A DNA stretch of 7,826 nt from Anaerolineae bacterium (GTDB lineage Bacteria > Chloroflexota > Anaerolineae > B4-G1 > SLSP01), in the NCBI GenBank assembly GCA_021107605.1, contig JAIOSN010000129.1, forward strand, positions 1 through 7,826, given 5' to 3'. The notes under the pieces were generated by a model that had not been told where the DNA came from, did no database searches, and was given only the letters and a program-made list of their open reading frames with translations. The position numbers and the translations under genes were made by a program. Below are positions 4,597 through 7,826 of the stretch, piece after piece. The first letter of the stretch is position 1, and each line of letters starts with the position of its first letter.

Positions 4597-6828
4597 GTGT
4601 CCGTTTTGAAATCCAAAGGCCTGTTACTGCTAATTTTAGTTTTTCTCACCCTGAGCACAGGCTGGAATGTATCAGTGCCAGCCTATGAGAACTTAGATGA
4701 GATGGAACATACGGAGGTAGCACGCCATATCGCCGTGATGGGAAAGTTACCGGTGCATAACAGGGCAGAAGAAGCCGGCTTTCAAGTGCGTCAGGAAGCC
4801 TCGCAACCACCACTCTACCATATCTTAGGTGCGATTTGGATGCGGTTGTTTCAATTACCACTCACCCCGCCCACCGCTCAAGTAGTTCCCGGCGCCGTGG
4901 TAACCTGTGGCGATACCGAAACCTTCTACAACAAATCCACCTGGGCGCGCGACCCCTACCAGGATGATTTTCCCTGGCAGGGACATGTGCGCACCGTCCA
5001 CGGACTGCGCTTGCTTTCCACGCTGCTGCAAATCGCCACCTTAGCCGGTACCTGGACACTGGCCCAACAGCTCTTTCCGAAAAGTATAATTCCATTCTTA
5101 GCCACCGCCATCGTCGCTTTCAACCCGCAATTCCTCCTGGTCGCCGCCGGAGTGAACAACGACAATTTGATCACGCCGTTGGCTACTTGGGCGCTGGTAT
5201 TGCTACTTACAATCTGGCAGCAAGGCCCCACCCCGGCCCGATTATTGGGTTACGGCATATTGAGCGGCTTGGCCGCTCTGAGCAAGTTAAGCGGCTTGGG
5301 GTTACTGGGCTTAGGCGGTCTCGTCTTGCTCGGCCGCACCCTGCAGGAGAGAGAATCTTTCTGGTCACTGTTGCGCCGCAGCGTGTTGCTCATATTGCCT
5401 GCGCTGATACTGCTCGCCCCCTGGCTGCTCCACAACTGGCGCCATTACGGCGATCCCACCGCCCTCACCCCGATGCTGGAGGAAGTAGGTCAGCGCCAAA
5501 CTAGAGCAGAACTTTGGGGCACCCTGCGCTTGATGTACCTCTCATACTGGGGCCAGCTGCCCTGCACCTTCTACCCGCGCGCCCTCTACTGGCCCTTCGC
5601 ACTCCTCGCAGGAGGCGGAGTTTTGGGCACACTGGCCGGCTGGAAAAAGATTTCCCGCTCACAAAAAGAGCAACTGCTGTTACTGGTTAGCTGGTTCGGC
5701 ATCATCACCGGCGCGTGGATAAGATGGAATCTGATCACACCGGCGACAGGCGGCCGGTTACTCTTCCCTGCCGCCCCGGCGCTGGCGATCCTCATCGCGC
5801 TGGGTTGGCAACAACTTTCCCGGCTACTACAATGGGAAACGCTCTTTCCCCGCCTCTGGGTCGCTCTCCTCCCGCTCCTGGCACTCCTTATCCTGCGAGC
5901 AGGTGTGATACCGCTCTTTGCGCCCCCGCCGCTACACGCCGTAGAGAGCTCCGTCCCCTATCCCGGCGACTACACTTTTGACCGGAAAATCCACCTCCGA
6001 GGCTATAGAGCACAGCTGACTGACCCCACATGGCGCTGCCACCTGGCCGCCTCCAGCTATTGCCGCCCCACCCTAGATGTGACGCTCTTCTGGGAGATTA
6101 ACGAGCACCTCCCCCAAGACTGGGTACTGGCCATCCAACTGGTTTCCGCCACGCCGGGGAACGACACCCTCCGCCTCAGCTACAATCATTGGCCCGGCCA
6201 CGGCAACCTCCCCACCTCCGCTTGGCCCGTTAATCAGATCATCGAAGACCATTACCTCCTGCCCCTGCCCGCCGCCGATTTCCCGACCCAGGGCTGGGAT
6301 CTGCAACTCGCCTTCTTCGCTCCGGAGGGACAAGCAAGATTGCCGGTCTGGGCAGGTGAGGAGCAAGTGGGAGATGCCGCACGCTTAACGACTCTGCGCG
6401 TCCCCGGTGGAGCACCCACCTGCCCCACGCCAGCCGCTTTGGAAACACCCGCACATTTCGGCGACGCTGTCGCACTCACCCACGCGGAAAGCCGATCACT
6501 GAACGGGGATTGGCAAGTTTCACTCTGCTGGCAGAGTCTCACCCCGCTGCCGGAAGATTACACCATCTTTGTCCACGTCATCGCCGCCGACGGCACCCTG
6601 CTCGGTACCGGCGACGGCCCACCCATGCAGCAAGCGTTCCCCACGCACCTCTGGCAACCCGGCGATCAAATCGCCGATCTCCACCAGATCCAGCTCACCA
6701 CAGACGGAGAACCGGCGCAGATCGCAGTAGGTCTCTACCATCCAGAGAGCGGCGCACGCTTGCCGGCCACGGTCAACGGCGCGCGCTTGCCCAACGATGC
6801 CGCACTTATCTGGTCAACGCAACCTTAA
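4597..6828 (+). CDS. Polytopic GT-C / glycosyltransferase family 39-like membrane protein with C-terminal beta modules
   Basis: 743 residues from a GTG start with GAGGTG (4586-4591) five bases upstream. TM1 is about 8-26. The first outside loop has 'ENLDEMEHTEVARHIA' (31-46), with an acidic pair where GT-C enzymes keep their catalytic Asp/Glu, then QPPLYH (70-75). More membrane helices follow to about 441; they include GVNNDNLI (185-192) and GGRLLFPAAP (385-394), patterns seen in GT39/PMT-2-like and DUF2142-like proteins that transfer sugars from lipid-phosphate carriers on the outer face of the membrane. Residues about 458-742 are soluble and probably face outside: two related beta-rich modules, with DVTLFW (494-499) and QVSLCW (640-645) at matching places. 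Donor and acceptor sugars are unknown. It is monocistronic and divergent from secDF. Other possibility: a membrane protein of this fold without transferase activity. Confidence 0.8.
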   Translation: MSVLKSKGLLLLILVFLTLSTGWNVSVPAYENLDEMEHTEVARHIAVMGKLPVHNRAEEAGFQVRQEASQPPLYHILGAIWMRLFQLPLTPPTAQVVPGAVVTCGDTETFYNKSTWARDPYQDDFPWQGHVRTVHGLRLLSTLLQIATLAGTWTLAQQLFPKSIIPFLATAIVAFNPQFLLVAAGVNNDNLITPLATWALVLLLTIWQQGPTPARLLGYGILSGLAALSKLSGLGLLGLGGLVLLGRTLQERESFWSLLRRSVLLILPALILLAPWLLHNWRHYGDPTALTPMLEEVGQRQTRAELWGTLRLMYLSYWGQLPCTFYPRALYWPFALLAGGGVLGTLAGWKKISRSQKEQLLLLVSWFGIITGAWIRWNLITPATGGRLLFPAAPALAILIALGWQQLSRLLQWETLFPRLWVALLPLLALLILRAGVIPLFAPPPLHAVESSVPYPGDYTFDRKIHLRGYRAQLTDPTWRCHLAASSYCRPTLDVTLFWEINEHLPQDWVLAIQLVSATPGNDTLRLSYNHWPGHGNLPTSAWPVNQIIEDHYLLPLPAADFPTQGWDLQLAFFAPEGQARLPVWAGEEQVGDAARLTTLRVPGGAPTCPTPAALETPAHFGDAVALTHAESRSLNGDWQVSLCWQSLTPLPEDYTIFVHVIAADGTLLGTGDGPPMQQAFPTHLWQPGDQIADLHQIQLTTDGEPAQIAVGLYHPESGARLPATVNGARLPNDAALIWSTQP

Positions 6829-6835
6829 AATACCG

Positions 6836-6851
6836 GCCAGACAACTCTGGC
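6836..6851 (+). terminator. Weak hairpin after the membrane protein gene, possible terminator
   Basis: GCCAGA (6836-6841), loop CAAC, TCTGGC (6846-6851) is a perfect 6-bp stem 7 nt after the stop codon. The downstream sequence (gagattctgttct) has no continuous T run, so it may stabilise the 3' end or terminate poorly. Confidence 0.35.
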
Positions 6852-6865
6852 GAGATTCTGTTCTA

Positions 6866-6874
6866 TGGTAGAAT
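6866..6874 (+). promoter_or_regulatory. Extended -10 promoter candidate for glnS
   Basis: TGG followed by TAGAAT (6869-6874) is an extended -10 box with 5 of 6 matches to TATAAT. No good -35 lies 16-18 nt upstream, which an extended -10 can tolerate. Start near 6881 would give a leader of about 108 nt that includes the inverted repeat and the GACTTNN repeats. Confidence 0.5.
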
Positions 6875-6901
6875 AGCCAACCAAGAACATTCATAAATAA
6901 T

Positions 6902-6930
6902 TGCTCAGCAGCACTAGGGCCTACTGAGCA
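6902..6930 (+). repeat. Inverted repeat in the glnS leader
   Basis: TGCTCAGCAG (6902-6911) and CTACTGAGCA (6921-6930) pair over 10 positions with one mismatch around a 9-nt loop (cactagggc). The first seven pairs are perfect. No T tract follows, so it is not a classical terminator; it could be an RNA hairpin or a protein site. It abuts the heptamer repeats directly. Confidence 0.55.
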
Positions 6931-6972
6931 GACTTTAGACTTGCGACTTTAGACTTGCGACTTTTGACTTAT
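6931..6972 (+). repeat. Six tandem GACTTNN heptamers upstream of glnS
   Basis: Six consecutive 7-bp units: GACTTTA, GACTTGC, GACTTTA, GACTTGC, GACTTTT, GACTTAT. The first four also read as a 14-bp unit repeated exactly twice. The array ends 4 nt before the AAAGGAGG Shine-Dalgarno sequence (6977-6984) of glnS. It is directly visible in the sequence; its function is unknown. Confidence 0.85.
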
Positions 6973-6988
6973 TTTCAAAGGAGGATTT

Positions 6989-7826
6989 ATGAGTAATAAT
7001 AACAATGAGAACGAACACCAACCGGTTGAGGCCACCGATTTCATCCGCGCGATCATTAACGAGGATCTGCAAACCGGCAAATACGCGGGGCGCGTACATA
7101 CCCGCTTCCCCCCAGAGCCAAACGGCTATCTGCACATCGGGCACGCTAAATCCATCTGCCTTAACTTTGGAATCGCCGAGGACTACGGCGGCAAGTACAA
7201 TCTGCGCTTTGATGATACCAATCCCACCAAAGAGGAAGAGGAATATATCCAATCCATCATTGCGGACGTGCGTTGGCTAGGTTTCGATTGGGAAGACCGG
7301 CTCTTTTTCGCCTCGGACTACTTCGAGCAGATGTACGAATACGCCATACAACTACTCAAAGCTGGACTGGCTTACGTGGACGATCTGAGCGCGGCGGAGA
7401 TGCGCGCCTATCGCGGCACGTTTACCAAACCGGGGAAGAATAGCCCTTACCGCGACCGCTCGGTTGAGGAGAACTTAGCCCTCTTCCAACGGATGCGCGC
7501 CGGCGAGTTCGAGGATGGCGTCCGGGTGCTGCGCGCGAAGATCGACATGGCTTCCCCTAATCTGAACTTGCGCGACCCGACTATCTACCGGATTCTCCAT
7601 GCAAGCCATCCCCGCACCGGAGATGCCTGGTGCATCTACCCAATGTACGATTTCGCCCACGGGATAGAGGACTCACTCGAAGGGATCACCCATTCCATCT
7701 GCACCCTGGAATTTGAGTCCAACCGCCCGTTATACGATTGGTTTCTGGATAAGTTAGGCATCTATCATCCACAACAGATTGAGTTCGCACGGCTCAACCT
7801 CACCTCCACCGTGATGAGCAAACGCA
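6989..7826 (+). CDS. glnS: Glutaminyl-tRNA synthetase, N-terminal 279 residues (3' end outside window)
   Basis: Class I aminoacyl-tRNA synthetase that charges tRNA-Gln with glutamine using ATP in the cytoplasm. ATG at 6989 follows AAAGGAGG (6977-6984). A low-complexity start (MSNNNNENEH) precedes the catalytic Rossmann fold. 'PPEPNGYLHIGHAKS' (41-55) contains the HIGH signature at 49-52; 'RFDDTNP' (73-79) and 'HSICTLEFESNRPLYDW' (235-251) are typical of GlnRS and separate it from ordinary bacterial GluRS. The class I KMSKS-equivalent appears as VMSKR at 275-279, cut by the window edge. About half of a normal ~550-residue GlnRS is present; the anticodon-binding beta-barrels lie outside. Presence of GlnRS suggests the organism can charge Gln-tRNA directly rather than only through GatCAB. 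No T-box consensus is present in its leader. Confidence 0.97.
   Translation, partial: MSNNNNENEHQPVEATDFIRAIINEDLQTGKYAGRVHTRFPPEPNGYLHIGHAKSICLNFGIAEDYGGKYNLRFDDTNPTKEEEEYIQSIIADVRWLGFDWEDRLFFASDYFEQMYEYAIQLLKAGLAYVDDLSAAEMRAYRGTFTKPGKNSPYRDRSVEENLALFQRMRAGEFEDGVRVLRAKIDMASPNLNLRDPTIYRILHASHPRTGDAWCIYPMYDFAHGIEDSLEGITHSICTLEFESNRPLYDWFLDKLGIYHPQQIEFARLNLTSTVMSKR

Noticed and set aside
6073..6542. Several minus-strand frames (78-97 codons) inside the membrane protein gene
   Set aside because: They are shadows of a well-supported 743-codon gene in GC-rich DNA, with no family resemblance or ribosome binding sites.
6931..6972. CRISPR array
   Set aside because: Units are 7 bp with no spacers and no cas genes nearby; this is a simple tandem repeat.
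6829..6988. T-box riboswitch ahead of glnS
   Set aside because: No AGGGTGGNACCGCG-like T-box sequence and no terminator/antiterminator pair are present in the 160-bp spacer.
6935..7252. Minus-strand frame of 105 codons over the start of glnS
   Set aside because: It is antisense to the strongly conserved HIGH region of GlnRS, and its tail is just the translated heptamer repeat.

Overview
The window looks like a chromosomal segment from a member of the Chloroflexota, most likely close to Anaerolineae or Caldilineae. This is an inference from protein style, not from a marker gene. The clues are a large GT-C membrane glycosyltransferase-like protein with Trp/Asp-rich C-terminal beta modules, a lipoprotein with an 'ATGAPDV...WNEIDAVELVG' galactose-binding-like domain, separate secD and secF genes, a bacterial glutaminyl-tRNA synthetase, and sigma70-type promoters. 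Coding DNA is moderately GC-rich and the spacers are clearly AT-richer. No mobile element, CRISPR array, tRNA or rRNA was seen.

Layout. Positions 1-341 (+) hold the 3' end of an unrecognised gene. It converges, with only 3 bp between stop codons, on a small lipoprotein gene (345-884, -) whose real start is probably a TTG behind a strong Shine-Dalgarno sequence. Positions 885-1080 are a divergent promoter region. The single-gene MurR/RpiR-family regulator (1081-1983, +) follows and is closed by a 15-bp perfect inverted repeat acting as a two-way terminator (2004-2035). On the other side of that terminator is the end of the secD-secF operon (minus strand, 4388 down to 2072). Positions 4389-4596 are a compact divergent control region: the secDF promoter has two perfect consensus hexamers, and its -35 box lies on top of the -35 box of the opposite promoter. 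That opposite promoter drives a 743-residue membrane protein (4597-6828, +). A 160-bp spacer with an extended -10 promoter, an inverted repeat and six copies of the heptamer GACTTNN leads into glnS (6989 to the window end, +).

How the genes relate. SecD and SecF form the accessory proton-driven complex that helps SecYEG export proteins; the lipoprotein and the large membrane glycosyltransferase-like protein both depend on the membrane export route. glnS and the MurR/RpiR regulator are stand-alone units with no visible pathway partners here.

The most notable observation is that secF is interrupted by an in-frame TAG at 2249-2251, before the last two membrane helices. The same frame then continues for 58 residues that read exactly like the missing SecF C-terminus, ending at 2072 just before the shared terminator. 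The cause could be a base-call error, a true nonsense mutation, or a form of readthrough or split translation. The sequence alone cannot decide, but TAG is the apparent normal stop of three other genes here, which argues against TAG being a sense codon throughout.
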